Assembly (NCBI GenBank): GCA_032622095.1
Contig: CP136064.1
Coordinates: 148,863,819 to 148,927,818, forward strand
Length of the DNA: 64,000 nt
DNA from: Siphonodentalium dalli
Taxonomy: Eukaryota; Mollusca; Scaphopoda; Gadilida; Siphonodentaliidae
Reading direction: 5' to 3'
The notes below the pieces were generated by a model. That model saw only the letters and a program-made list of their open reading frames with translations. It did no database searches and was not told the DNA's origin. The position numbers and the translations under genes are program-made. This document shows, in pieces, positions 1 through 11,130 of this stretch. Position 1 is the stretch's first letter, and each line of letters opens with the position of its first letter.

Positions 1-2572
1 TATGAAACTAACATCTTCCACCATTCTCATTGTTGAGAGTTTTCAAAGTCTTGCAATGTAATTTGAATGCAAAACATGGAGACATAAGGATTCACGACAA
101 GGGGGTAAAAACGACATGTCAACAATTTTTGATTGATAGATTGATGACACATCTATGCACACCTTTATTCGAATCTAGAAAAACCCTTCGAGCATATGTG
201 GTATGGCGAAATATTGAAATGGCAATAACGGCTATGTCTGTATCACCAGAGGGTGACCTTATAATAACTGAACCTTCGGTCGTATCCAGTATGTGCTTTG
301 CATGAAGAATCACCTTAGTGTCTGCTTCTTCTTGATTGCTGATCAAATCTGGCACAGTTGTTGTTTCCTCAGCAGTAAGATGTAAACAACTATTGAAAGT
401 TGAGAAAACTATCACTTTCGAACTTAGAATAGCAAGAATATCATTTGTTTTCTTCGATAGAACATTTTCAAACATTTCTATTAATCTGGTTTTGTTTTTA
501 TCGCATTTTAGAAAATCCGAAAAGTCTCGTGGAAGTTTTGAGTATTCTGATTTAACGAAGATTTGATCAGATGAACCACGCCTCAAACACTCTCCACCTT
601 TCAAACTAACATTCTTGTAAGAATCACAAACTAGATCAACTCTGTTATAATACTTTGGAAGAGAAGATATTACTTTAATAACAAATTCCTCATATGTTTC
701 TGGAAGTGCTTCCTGAACTCTGATGAGTGCTATCAGGTCAACAATGTATGCTGACACAGCTGATCGTTGTGGAAGTGAAGAATTAGAAGAAATATTTTTC
801 TGAATGATATCCATAAGAAAATTTTTTGGAGTTGACCGAATACTACCGTCTGGAAACGCGAGGCTCAGAGGAACTGGAGATAGAGGATACTCCAATGCCT
901 TTATAAAGTCTATAACTTTTCCATGTTCTCTTGATGTAGCTAGCAATTGACCAAGAATGTCTCTATTTGCCTCAACAATGGTTGATTTTCCTTTAATTGT
1001 TAAATGTTTGCTTTTGACGGCTTTCGAAAAAACTTTTTCAGAATTTCGTTTAATTGGGTTCTGAAATGAAAAAGTTTATCAGCTGATATTCCTTTTGGAA
1101 GAATTTCAAATATATCGTTTGTTGCTTCAACATTAACTCTTTCGCTGCCACCCCGCCACACGGACATACCCCCCAGTGCCAAGCATTCTGGGTGTAAATA
1201 CAAGTATTTTATGTATATGTGGGTAATGCAACGACTATCGGGTAATTATCGGTGTATTTAGTTGAAACTTCACATGTGGGTATATATGACAATGACCTAT
1301 CACCTGCCCCGACGTGGAGACCCATTCAAGGTCATAGGGGTCATGTGCCATTGGCGGCCATCTTGGATTTGCTTTAATTTATGTTTTTCTGTAATTTTTT
1401 TCAATTCATATATGATTAAATGTTTGTATTTTGTTCTAGTGTTCTATCCCATTAATTAATGCTTCCCCAGTTAATCATATTCCGGCTACTATTCCGTATT
1501 TTTCACCGACCTCATTCCGACATAATTTTTGGACGCTAAACTGATCAGCAGAAAGGAGGCCGCCAAGTCAATTATGATGTTTATTTTCCACTCATATATT
1601 GCATCCCATGCACTAAAAGTTAATTTTTCAATGGTATATTCTGGCTCGGACTGTACTCATACAACGTCAGGAGTAGCATGACTTTGACTGACCTTTCTTC
1701 TAAATTGTCAGCGCACACCAGCACTCTACATAAAATAAATGAACCCCCGTTGTAATGCAACAAAACAATATAATTACGACCCGTAAACCAGGTGCACCCC
1801 CGAACTCGCATAAATGCGTATTTGGCAGCGACTGGGTAACTCGCATTTATGCGAGCTTGGCATCGAAAGAGTTAAGTGGTACACCTGAACTCAATACATA
1901 TAACAACGATTTGTTTAATTCTTGACTGAAAGGGTTTAAATATTCGTCAGTCAACACTCTCATAACTTTTGATATATTGGATTCCGAAGATAGAATTTGT
2001 GATGGACGAATTTGTCTGTAGACATTCTCAGAAGAATTGACTTGGGCAAATGTTTATAAATCTTCGGTGTTCTTCGCTTGATGTGAACGATTCATGGTCC
2101 ATTTGTATAACGCATTATCATTCGGATTCAACAGTTTTACACCACCGGCGACCTTGGCATCTCTGTTAATTGTTTGTTCGCCTCGCTGGTCAATAGCTGT
2201 GCATAACGGATATTTATCCTGACCTTGAACAGATAGTCCACAAGTTTGTAACAGTTTCTTATTACCAGGATATAGAACATCTATATTGTCAAGAGTCATC
2301 GCATAGAATGTGCCATATCTAGCATCGTTTGTTTTGTCCATAGCAAACAGATATGGTAACATGAATTTCCATCCATACTTTCTTGCATTGAAATCATTTT
2401 GTTGAATAGCTGTATGCAAAATATGTTGACATTCCATGATATCCATATAGTATATGAGCCAGAATTGAGCAGTTAGTCCATGTGTTCCCTTTCGAACATC
2501 GTCTTTGAACTCCTCAAACAACATCATGAATTTTTCAACATTTGGAAGCTTCAACAAGTTGTCTATCTTCAT
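1..2572 (-). pseudogene. PIN/XPG-like multicopy gene, copy A, broken
   Basis: The reading frame runs right to left from about 2572. The N-terminal part (2572-2054) carries a FWLIYYMDIME stretch and an EQTINRDAKVAGG motif, which I know from a large uncharacterised multicopy family in corals and molluscs. An in-frame TAA at 2054-2056 interrupts it, and the frame continues to about 1876. A transposon (1137-1871) splits it next. Coding resumes at 1132, shifts frame near 1030, and runs open to 119. The C-terminal part has EEADTK and SGDTDIAVI motifs that resemble the acidic residues of PIN/XPG (FEN1-like) nuclease folds. About 290 bp containing the HALSGND block, present in copy B, is deleted here near 150-160. 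Positions 1-150 hold the remaining C-terminal codons and run off the window edge. The nuclease fold is inference. The gene is non-functional as it stands. Confidence 0.75.
1137..1871. mobile_element. 735 bp non-autonomous TTAA-type DNA transposon
   Basis: The element is bounded by TTAA on both sides (1133-1136 and 1872-1875). Its 14 bp terminal inverted repeats are CTCTTTCGCTGCCA at the left and TGGCATCGAAAGAG at the right, one mismatch apart. A subterminal inverted repeat of TCGCATAAATGCG type lies at 1804-1855. No transposase frame is visible. TTAA target duplications are known for piggyBac and Kolobok elements; I cannot choose between them from the termini. It sits in the minus-strand PIN-like gene, and removing it with one TTAA restores a continuous frame. 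Confidence 0.85.
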
Positions 2573-2597
2573 TGTGTTAGCTGCAGAGAAATCTATT

Positions 2598-3983
2598 CAA
2601 GAGAACATGGAAAAATTATAGACTTCGAAAAGGCGTTGGAGTATCGATCTCTATCTCCATCTCCAGTTCCTCTGAGCCTCGCATTTCCAGACGATAGTAT
2701 TCGGTCAACTCCAAAAAATGTTCTTATGGATATCATTCAGAAAAATATTTCTTCAAATTCCTCACTTCCACAACGATCAGACGTGTCAGCATACATTGTT
2801 GACCTGATAGCACTCATCAGAGTTCAGGAAGCACTTCCAGAAACATATGAGGAATTTGTTATTAAAGTAATATCTTCTCTTCCAAAGTATTATAACAGAG
2901 TTGATCTAGTTTGTGATTCTTACAAGAATGTTAGTTTGAAAGGTGGAGAGTGTTTGAGGCGTGGTTCATCTGATCAAATCTTCGTTAAATCAGAATACTC
3001 AAAACTTCAACGAGGCTTTTCGGATTTTCTAAAATGCGATAAAAACAAAACCAGATTAATAGAAATGTTTGAAAATGTTCTATCGAAGAGAACAAATGAT
3101 ATTCTTGCTATTCTAAGTTCGAAAGTGATAGTTTTCTCAACTTTCAATAGTTGTTTACATCTTACTGCTGAAGAAATAACAACTGTGCCAGATTTGATCA
3201 GCAATCAAGAAGAAGCCGACACTAAGGTGATTCTTCACGCAAAGCACATACTGGATATGAACGAAGGTTCAGTTATTATAAGGTCACCCTCTGGTGATAC
3301 AGACATAGCCGTTATATGCTCAAAGTGTTTTTCTGGATTCGAATAAGGGTGTTCATAGATGTGTCATCAATCTATCGGATGTTGATCTAAGTGAGATTCA
3401 GAAAGAAGCCCTAATAGGCCTTCATGCATTGTCAGGAAATGACTACAATTCAGCATTTTTCAGAAAGGGAAAGAGGCTATGCTGGAAAGCTATGAAGAAA
3501 GAAAGGCATTTAAACACGCTTGCTCAATTGGGTAATTCGTGGAAAATGAGTCATGAACTGTTCTGTTCAATTGAGGAATATGTATGTGAAGTATACAACA
3601 TGAAAGAGAAGGATGTAAACCAAGCTCACTATAGTATCTACGAGAACAAACTCAGATCAAATCGAATTGTTGACATGTCGTTATTACCCCCTTGTCGTGA
3701 ATCCTTATTTCTCCATCTTTTGCATTCAAATTACATTGCAAGACTTTGGAAACTCTCAACAATGAGAATGGTGGAAGATGTTAGTTTCATAGAACATGGG
3801 TGGACGGAAGATGATTTGCCCCAGTGGTATGATAAGATCTTTCCAGATGATATTGAGGAGATTCTGAAGATGAGAGTGATGTGGACTGTTAAAATAATGA
3901 CTAGTAAGCATCTGACTGTTCAAACTTATAGGAAACTATTATTATTCAAATATGTAATTTTTTTTAAAAAAAACTATTTTTAG
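2598..3983 (+). pseudogene. PIN/XPG-like multicopy gene, copy B, broken C-terminal half
   Basis: This is a second, closely related copy in the opposite orientation to copy A. Similarity starts near 2598 at the codons for SREHGKIIDF; sequence before that belongs to the 5' end of copy A. The frame is open to 3346 and includes EEADTK (about 3210) and SGDTDIAV (about 3290). A deletion of about 30 bp relative to copy A at about 3316 shifts the frame and ends it. Coding similarity continues from about 3350 to 3983 with HALSGNDYNSAFF, which corresponds to the last acidic block of PIN/XPG-like folds, and then an EDDLPQWYDKIFPDDIEE tail. The N-terminal half is absent. Function is unknown and the nuclease assignment is inference. 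Decay suggests an inactive copy. Confidence 0.75.
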
Positions 3984-4578
3984 GGGTAGGGGTAACAATA
4001 TCATAAATATAAGGAAACATATAAAATAAATGGTAATTATTTCTCATTAGATAGTAGCACAAATGATGTGAGCTGTTTTTAAAGCTCATTTGGTCGTGAT
4101 TCAAAGAACGAATTTTAAGTAATGACCATTTTTCGCTGGACGAAAAATTGAAATTTCGTCAAATATAGGCAAAAAAATTGAAATTTGGATTTTTTTCAAA
4201 ATACGTCTATCCTTTTGTGATATTTCTTTTTGCTCATGATAAGTAGACTAATTGAGGTTAGTTAGGTGGATGTTTAGTTTCATTTATCACAATTTTAACT
4301 ATCATAGATTGATTTTTTAGAATATAGCCATTTTCAAGCAATTTTGACATGATTTTGACCATTTAAAAAAAAATTCTGGGCTTTGCCCCATACACCTCAG
4401 AAATTCTGATGTAGAATGGTACCCAGAAATAGAAAATCAACATGGGAATTTCTCCATCTCCGGGTGACACCTACCTCAGCCACAACCCGGTCTACAGGAG
4501 AAATTTGGAAAAAATATTTTCAGCATGAACCCTGCTAAGATGTAATACATTTGGTCACCATCTGTTTTCTTCACTCAG
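3984..4578. other. Non-coding stretch upstream of DCAF17 exon
   Basis: AT-rich sequence between the PIN-like copy B and the first recognised host exon. Short open pieces around 4436-4545 have splice-like AG borders, but no frame gave a convincing match. The last 15 bases form a pyrimidine-rich splice acceptor for the next exon. Confidence 0.5.
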
Positions 4579-4688
4579 ATCATTAATGGTGACATCTCCA
4601 CAGAAGTTAAAGGTATTGAGGAAGATAGAGTGATGTTCCACAGTGATGATGAGAATAGGATTGTGCTCATCGGAGAAACCAATATCCG
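4579..4688 (+). CDS. DCAF17: DCAF17-like exon 1 of those visible
   Basis: The acceptor is a pyrimidine tract ending TTCACTCAG at 4578. The donor is CG followed by GTATGT at 4689. The exon is 110 nt: phase 0 start, phase 2 end. It encodes 36 residues, ending GETNI plus a split Arg codon. The segment EEDRVMFHSDDENRIVLIGE lines up with a human DCAF17 stretch, ESDWIYFHPDASGRIIHVG. It splices in frame to 19229, where the first base completes the Arg codon. A poly-G run starts only 30 bp after the donor. Confidence 0.7.
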
Positions 4689-4717
4689 GTATGTTGCACA
4701 ATTAAAAACAATTGGAG

Positions 4718-4718
<1 letters not shown>

Positions 4719-4754
<36 letters not shown>
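4719..4754. repeat. Poly-G run of 36 bases
   Basis: An uninterrupted run of 36 G follows TTGGAGC, 30 bp downstream of the exon 1 donor. Its length is probably unstable and may be approximate in the assembly. On the transcript it would be a candidate G-quadruplex next to a splice donor. Confidence 0.9.
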
Positions 4755-4755
<1 letters not shown>

Positions 4756-5224
4756 GTAACAATACACCACAGCCCCCATTTATTGACAAAATTAGAGATT
4801 TTTAAGCATTATAGATTATTGTGGTGGATTTATGATAACATGGTGTGGCATTGACAACTTGGAGTTCATTGACATCCCATTCATGCATGTCAGAGAACCA
4901 CACAGCATTATTGATTGGAGGATTCATTGGGTAAGTCAAGGATTTGTAGGGCGGCCATCAAGCGTTTGAGCAGTTTTTTGGTCATTAAATTGTGGTAACT
5001 GCTACTCCCAGGGTCCCTAATTGATAATGAACAAATAATTGCTAACATTTGGTTGTTTGCCCAGTGGGGGAACCCATCTTAGATATGTAAAGGCCCTTGG
5101 AAAGGTGTAGATGCCACCTAGTAAGTAGATATTATGTTCACTAACAAGTTACTGTCAACAGATAAATCTGTTCACTTGACTAAAATGCTTGGTTATTCCA
5201 ACTAAATTGTCACAGTTTGTATTA
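4755..5224. other. Intron stretch without recognised gene
   Basis: An exon-like open stretch at about 4828-4930 ends in a GTAAGT donor but does not fit the phase or similarity of the host gene. The rest shows no clear structure apart from the approach to a GTCC-rich repeat at 5225. Confidence 0.4.
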
Positions 5225-5574
5225 TGTAATCAATCTGTCCGTCTGTCTGTCTAGCATTCTGTCCGTCAACATATTTGGTTTCCAACTGTTAACCCAGTTT
5301 GGATTATTTTATCTGAACCAAAGTTGTATGTGTATTTCCCAGCTAAAAATACAGAAGTTAGAATATGGGTTCCGTCCAATTAATTTTACATAAGTTACAT
5401 CCCTTTTATGACTTAGAATTTGTTTGTCTGGTAACATTTTTGGTTTCCGATAACTCCTGTTTGGATTATTTGATCTGAACCAAAGTTGGTATGTGTATTT
5501 CCCAGCTAAAAATATAGGCCAAGTTCGAATGTGAGTTCAGTCTAAATACTTTGGCATGAGTAACAGCCCTTTTT
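5225..5574 (+). repeat. Fragment of GTCC / 170 bp-unit repeat
   Basis: A GTCCGTCTGTCTGTC microsatellite is followed by two copies of a unit beginning TTTTGGTTTCC and including ATTATTTGATCTGAACCAA and a CCCAGCTAAAAATA block. The same unit occurs four times at 6998-7680. It is cut on the right by the next hairpin-headed repeat at 5575. Confidence 0.75.
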
Positions 5575-6880
5575 AGCTCACCTGAGACGAAGTCTCCGGT
5601 GGAGCTATAGTCATCACTCCTCGTCCGTCCGTCCATCCGTCTGTCCGTCAACTTTTTAAAAAACATCTTCTCCTCTGAAACCATCATACCGAATTTGTTC
5701 ATATTTGGTGTGGATGTTCCCTAGATGACTCTCATTCAGATTTGTTCAAATGAGGTCACTGGGTCAAATAGTTGCGAAACCAGGGCCATAACTCTATTCC
5801 TCCATAGTAATTCTTACAACAACTTCTTGTCCATAACCATTGTTCCGATTTAGCTAATATTTGGTATGGAGGGTCCTTGGGTGACTGGTGTTCAGATTTG
5901 TTCAAATGAGGTCACCCGGTCAATTAGTTGAGAAACCAGGGCCATAACTCATAGTAATTCTTACAATGACTTCTTCTAAAAAAAAATATTGGGCCGGTTT
6001 AGCTTATATTTGGTACTGAGGGACCTTGGGTGACTGGGAATCAGATTTGTTCAAATTGGGTCACTGGGTCAAATAGGGGCAGAGCCAGGGACATAACTCT
6101 AAAAACAAAAAAATTACATTTTTGCATTTTGATCATATTTGGTGTGGATGTTCCCTAGGTGACTGTCATTCAGATTTGTTCAAATGAGGTCACTGTGTCA
6201 AATAGTTGCGAAACAGGGCCATAACTATATTCCTCCTTGGTAATTCTTATAACGACTTCTTGTCTAGAACTATTATGCCGATTTAGTTTATATTTGGTAT
6301 GGGGGGTCATTGAATGACTGGGGTTCAGATTTGTTCAAAGGGGGTCACTGGGTCAAATAGGGGTGGAGCCAGGGCCATAATTCCCAAAAAAATAATAAAA
6401 AATTCAGGAACTCCTTGATCAATTTAACATACAAAAAAAATTTATCACCCTCCCCCCACATGACCCAGAACACCACCCTGCCCCCAACCAACAGCATTCC
6501 ACCCTATCTCATCTCCTAACTCACAGGATCTCTTCAGCAGATTAAGTCAATTGTATTAGCTACAGACAGAGAGAGAGAGAGTTAATATAAATACACACAC
6601 AGTCATCAATTGAGATGTTTATCAGACTGACAGGTGTGAACTAATGCTTAGCTAGCACTCATGCCAATGTGTGTTATTAAAATAAAATCAAAACAAATTA
6701 TTGTTCTCTAACCTGAATTTAGTGTGTCTGGCATTTGCAGAATGAGGTTCCCAGAGGGTGAATTTAGTTATGCTACCCTGCACAGCAGTCTAACATCACC
6801 AAATACACTAGCCAGGGTCCTCATTCTGCTTAGGTATCATCTTCTGGGAAGTATATATGCACTTAAATTGACATTTTACT
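5575..6880 (+). repeat. AGCTCACC hairpin-headed repeat
   Basis: The head (5575-5606) is an inverted repeat, AGCTC.ACC.GAGAC around GTCTC.GGTG.GAGCT. GTCC-type microsatellite and about five degenerate ~155 bp units follow, each with CAGATTTGTTCAAATGAGG (near 5737, 5897, 6047, 6172 and 6327). A CCCCTCCC-rich tail, a (GA) run near 6565 and a 93 bp foldback (6737-6829) come next. A parallel copy with the same order lies at 38395-39650. No coding capacity. Confidence 0.8.
6737..6829. repeat. 93 bp foldback, copy 1
   Basis: A hairpin running from GCAGAATGAGGTTCCCAGAG to its reverse complement near CTCATTCTGC. Related foldbacks occur at 7944-8034, 39264-39356 and 39555-39648. Confidence 0.8.
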
Positions 6881-6887
6881 TACTTTT

Positions 6888-7805
6888 TATACGCCCTTTT
6901 TGAAAAAAGGTCGTATTATGTTATCAGTCTGTCCGTCCGTCTGTCGAGCCGTCTGTCCGTCCGTCCGTCAGTCCGTATGTCTGTCCGTCCGTCCGTTAAC
7001 ATTTTTGGTTTCCGATCGATAACTCCAGTTTGGATTATTTGATCTGAACCAAAGTTGGTATGTGTATTTCCCAGCTAAAGATACAGGCCAAGTTCGAATA
7101 TAGGTTCCGTCCAAATATTTTTACATGAGTTACGGCCCTTTTTCGACTTAGAATTTGACCGTCATTTAACATTTTTGGTTTCCGACCGATAACTCCAGTT
7201 TGGATTATTTGATCTGAACCAAAGTTGGTATGTGTATTTCCCAGCTAAAGATACAGGCCAAGTTCGAATATGGGTTCCGTCCAATTATTTTTACATGAGT
7301 TACGGCCCTTTTTCGACTTAGAATTTGACCGTCTGTTAACATTTTTGGTTTCCGACCGATAACTCCAGTTTGGATTATTTGATCTGAACCAAAGTTGGTA
7401 TGTGTATTTCTCAGCTAAAGATACAGGCCAAGTTCGAATATGGGTTCCGTCCAGTTATTTTTACATGAGTTACGGCCCTTTTTCAACTTAGAATTTGACC
7501 AATTTCATAACATTTTGGTTTCCGACCGATAACTCCAGTTTTGATTATTTGAGCTGAACCAAAGCTGGTATGTGTATTTCCCAGCTAAAACTACAGACCA
7601 AGTTTGAATATAGGTTCTGTCTAATTATTTTTACATGAGTTATGGCCATTTTTTCGACTTAGAATTTGACTACATTTTGGCATTGAAATTAGGGGTATAT
7701 CAGATTTTCTTCAAATGTAAGCTCAAAGTATTATCTTATTTTGCGATAGTACAATTCGAAATGGCTAAAGGGCGTATTTTGCCACGCCCTAGCGATGCTC
7801 TTGTT
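6888..7805 (+). mobile_element. TATACGCCC hairpin-headed element with four 170 bp units
   Basis: The head hairpin at 6890-6915 is TACGCCCTTTTT / AAAAAAGGTCGTA. GTCC microsatellite follows to 6997, then four units of about 170 bp starting at 6998, 7168, 7338 and 7508. The tail has a hairpin, AGGGCG (7769-7774) with CGCCCT (7785-7790), and ends AGCGATGCTCTTGTT. The paralogous sequence at 39415-39424 lacks it, so the borders are defined by an empty site: it sits after a run of T and before CCCTTCT. The same tail recurs near 33500-33527. A 3' hairpin shortly before the end and insertion next to T resemble Helitron/Helentron-type non-autonomous elements; that class is inference. Confidence 0.8.
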
Positions 7806-7943
7806 CCCTTCTGTTTAGTTTCTATATCCCCTAATTTGTGAATATAAAATGCATAATTGAGGTGCCCAATGGGTGCACATCACCAACTTTAACTGGAGAA
7901 CTTCAATCTAATGCTATGTCTCCCATAGCAGTTGAGGCCTACA

Positions 7944-8034
7944 CAGAATGAGATCCCCAGAGGGTGAATTTGGTGATGCTAGCCTGCATTGCAGGATTGA
8001 ATCATTAAATTCACCCTTTGGGGACCTCATTCTG
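7944..8034. repeat. 91 bp foldback, copy 2
   Basis: Inverted repeat beginning CAGAATGAGATCCCCAGAGG and closing with CCTCATTCTG. It is flanked by the sequence that also flanks copy 4 at 39555-39648. Confidence 0.8.
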
Positions 8035-8040
8035 CAAATG

Positions 8041-8512
8041 TCAGACACTATGTTCAGGCTTGGCTTTTCGAATATTATGTTCTTAACCACCAGTATCCAG
8101 TTGAACTCATTATACCCTGATTTTGCAAAGAAAACTTGGGGGGTATATTGGATTGAATTTGTCAGTCTCCATGTCAGACTGTTTTCCCATCCATCCATCT
8201 GTCATTATGTCTCTATCCGTCCATCAATTGATTTCTTCTCCAGATACATATTAAAGACCAAATGGGTTTATATATTTAGGTGTGGATGTAAATCCTTGTT
8301 TTGATCACAGCTGTAGGAGTAACACAATACATTGGTATTGCTGGGCAAAATGTTTGTGCCATCATTAATTATCTCCATGTCAACAGGTCTCCCAGACATT
8401 CTGGTAGCTGATAGTGGCTTTATGAATGGAATTTTATCCCATGTTTATCTCAGATACAAATTACCTGTTTGACAGATAAAGTTTATTTTTACTATTAATA
8501 TTAACCGCTAAG
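8041..8512. other. Degenerate repeat with CATCCATCC tract
   Basis: It contains a CCTGATTTTGCAAAGAAAAC block and a short CCATCCATCCATCTGTC tract, as in other hairpin-headed repeats, but no clear head or tandem units. It ends where LINE coding similarity begins. Confidence 0.45.
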
Positions 8513-9304
8513 GTTGCAGGATCATTAAGTGAATTTGAAGATATTTATATCGAACACTCGCCACACGGAATCAACCAAGCAACTAAGCATATCGAGAATT
8601 TGATCAACCAGTTATATGAAACGCCACCACGAACTACTAGGCCCCATTCACATAAAAAAAAAAAACTACATCAGACAAAGAAGTCAAACATCTGGTATGC
8701 AGGAAATTTACCTGCACAAGCAAAAACTCTCAAAGCACTAGGGAAAAAAATGTCATTACTTCCTCACGACAACCGAATACGTGAACATTACCACGCTCTA
8801 ACTAAACAATATTTTCGCGATATAAAACAGGCTAATCACCAACAATGGCAACAAACAATAAACACACTATCTGATATTAAGGAGTCCGATTCTAAAGAGT
8901 TCTGGAAAACTATTAAACAACAGAACACAGACGTACATAAAGTTGTGGACATCCCAACTGATATTACTACGTGGACTTCCCATTTCCAGAACCCAGTGGC
9001 TCGTACCCCAGACCCAGATCCAGACATTGCATCCGAACTAGCATTAATGGAAACGAGTGCACCGACCAATGACATAACAGACCGACCATTCAGTATAAAT
9101 GAAGTATCTAAAATGCTATCCACTCTCAAAAATAACAAATCATGCGGCCCTGATGGAATTCGCAATGAACACCTGAAGTATGGAAGAAACTCCCTGAGCA
9201 AATCGATAACGAAATATTTCAATGCAATACTAGAAAGCGGGAGCTATCCGGAATCGTGGAATACTTCGTATATCACACCCATATATAAATCGGGGGAAAC
9301 GTGA
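8513..9304 (+). pseudogene. LINE ORF2 remnant: linker and start of reverse transcriptase
   Basis: An open frame covers a hydrophilic linker followed by the start of the RT: SINEVSKMLSTLKNNKSCGP and DGIRNEHLKY at about 9093-9180, then YPESWNTSYITPIYKSGE. These are RT fingers motifs of non-LTR retrotransposons. The frame breaks at 9296-9304, and the continuation ELPENYRGISITNCLAKAF is found in another frame. The ATG at 8600 is unlikely to be meaningful, because the frame stays open upstream to about 8513. Confidence 0.85.
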
Positions 9305-10552
9305 ACTACCAGAAAATTATCGAGGCATATCCATAACAAATTGCCTCGCCAAGGCATTCAGTAGCCTATTAAATAATCGAATCCTTGAAAAGATAAATTT
9401 AACCACTTTCAACACGGGTTTATGAAGCACCATAGAACCTCTGATTGTCTCTTTATCCTAAAAACCCTTATTAGAAAATACACAAACAAAGGAGGACACT
9501 TATACGCATGTTTCATCGACTATAAGAAAGCCTTTGACTCCGTATGGAGAACTGGCCTAAAGTACAAGGTACTAAAACATGGCATCGGCAAGAAGCTATA
9601 CCAAGTAATCAAATCTATGTATAATAGCCACCACGCTTGTCTGAAATTTGGCAACACAATCATCGATTACTTTGACATTCACAGCGGGTTAAAACAGGGT
9701 GATAACTTAAGCCCCACCCTCTTCAACATATACCTAAATGATCTTCCAAAATATCTAAGCAACAGCACAGACCACCCATTGCTAGAAACCAGCGAAGTCC
9801 CCTGCCTCCTGTTCGCGGACGATCTGGTTCTCTTATCCACCTCACAAGAAGGTCTCCAGCACAAATTAAACTCCCTCAGGGAATATAACAACAAATGGCA
9901 ACTAACATTAAATACCACTAAATCAAAGGCCCTGACCTTCTCACAGCGTGATAATAAACCAATTAACATGACTTATGGTGAACAAATAATAGAATCAGTG
10001 GAATCTTATACATACTTAGGTCTGTGCATAAATAACAAGGGGTCCTTTGACCCAGCACGGACGGATCTAATAAAGAAAGGAATGAATTCTTTTTTCCATC
10101 TTACCAAATGTCTGCCTATACGGAATTTACCACACAAGCTTAATATTAAACTGCTCAAAAGTTTGATTTTTCCAATAGTAACATACAATTCTGACATATG
10201 GTTCCCAGATCTAATGGAAAAAATACACAACTCATTCACACGCGCCGCCAAAAACGGCTCAAACTTTAATATCATGAATCTAATAGATGCCATTGACTAT
10301 GAAAAAACACATATCAAATTTTGTAAATTCCTCCTTAATGTGCCATCCAGCGCGACTAATGTCGCATGCAGGATGGAATTAGGTTTGCTTCCGCTGACCG
10401 CGTCCTTGATCACGTCCATGGAGAAATATTCAAAATACCTCCGTGAACTACCACAAAGTAGACTTCTAAAAGAAGCTGTAACTACGGACCAGGGCCTTGT
10501 GGATAAGAACATATACTCATGGCACCGGTCATTTCAAACGCAAGAAACATAA
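9305..10552 (+). pseudogene. LINE ORF2 remnant: reverse transcriptase core
   Basis: After the ELPENYRGISIT segment, a second frameshift near 9390-9400 leads into FQHGFMKHHRTSD. The palm follows: FIDYKKAFDSVWR (about 9510), SGLKQGDNLSPTLFNIYLND (about 9685) and the catalytic FADDLVLLS (about 9813). A thumb-type WQLTLNTTKSKALTFS and YTYLGLCINNKG come after. All catalytic Asp codons in the core are intact, although the frame is broken around it. The reading ends at 10550-10552, with the next frame overlapping from 10519. Confidence 0.9.
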
Positions 10553-11130
10553 TTACATCCGTTGACCCCAACAATACTGTAGACAAATATTTTAATAATG
10601 CAGCCCTGAAATTAATATGGGACGATAATGTACGTAGGAAACTCCCCCGTAATAGTAACAACCAATGCACAACGCCGCGAAATAAACTTCGAACATATAG
10701 AAAATTCAAAGCTACAATCAAATTGGAGAACTACCTGAATACATGCAGAATAACGAAACACAGGGAATCACTCACGAGATTGCGGATCAGCTGTCATTCA
10801 CTCGGAATCGAACAAGGCCGATATCTCAACATCGACGAACAATATCGTATTTGCGAAAATTGCAACGAGTTAGACGACGAATTCCACCTCATCATCAATT
10901 GCTCGTTACTATCAAACGAACGTCAATCTCTCTTTAAACAACTACCGGAAGACATCCAAGAGTTAGATGGAATAGCCCAATTTAAACAAATAATGACATG
11001 CTCACAACCAAAAGTATTAAAAGCAATTGCCCATTTTGTCTACCACGGACTTGCCAAAAAGGGAAAATGGCAACCTAGTGACCAACTGCTAGACAGAATA
11101 CGCGACCAGACGAATGCAAACTCCCAATAA
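10519..11130 (+). pseudogene. LINE ORF2 remnant: C-terminal zinc-knuckle domain
   Basis: This is the continuation in another frame. It has ICENCNELDDEFHLIINCSLL at about 10850-10912, a CX2C...H...C pattern usual for the C-terminal domain of Jockey-superfamily LINEs. It ends in TAA at 11128-11130. An AT-rich 3' tail with ATATAAATATATATA follows. Confidence 0.85.

Noticed and set aside
4380-4545. Possible upstream DCAF17 exon, with splice-like AG sites and short open frames.
   Set aside because: Two frames are open, neither clearly matches, and no convincing donor was found.
4828-4930. Open stretch ending in a GTAAGT donor, looking like a second host exon after 4688.
   Set aside because: Exon 1 joins directly to 19229 with a completed Arg codon and matching similarity; this stretch fits neither, and its acceptor is weak.
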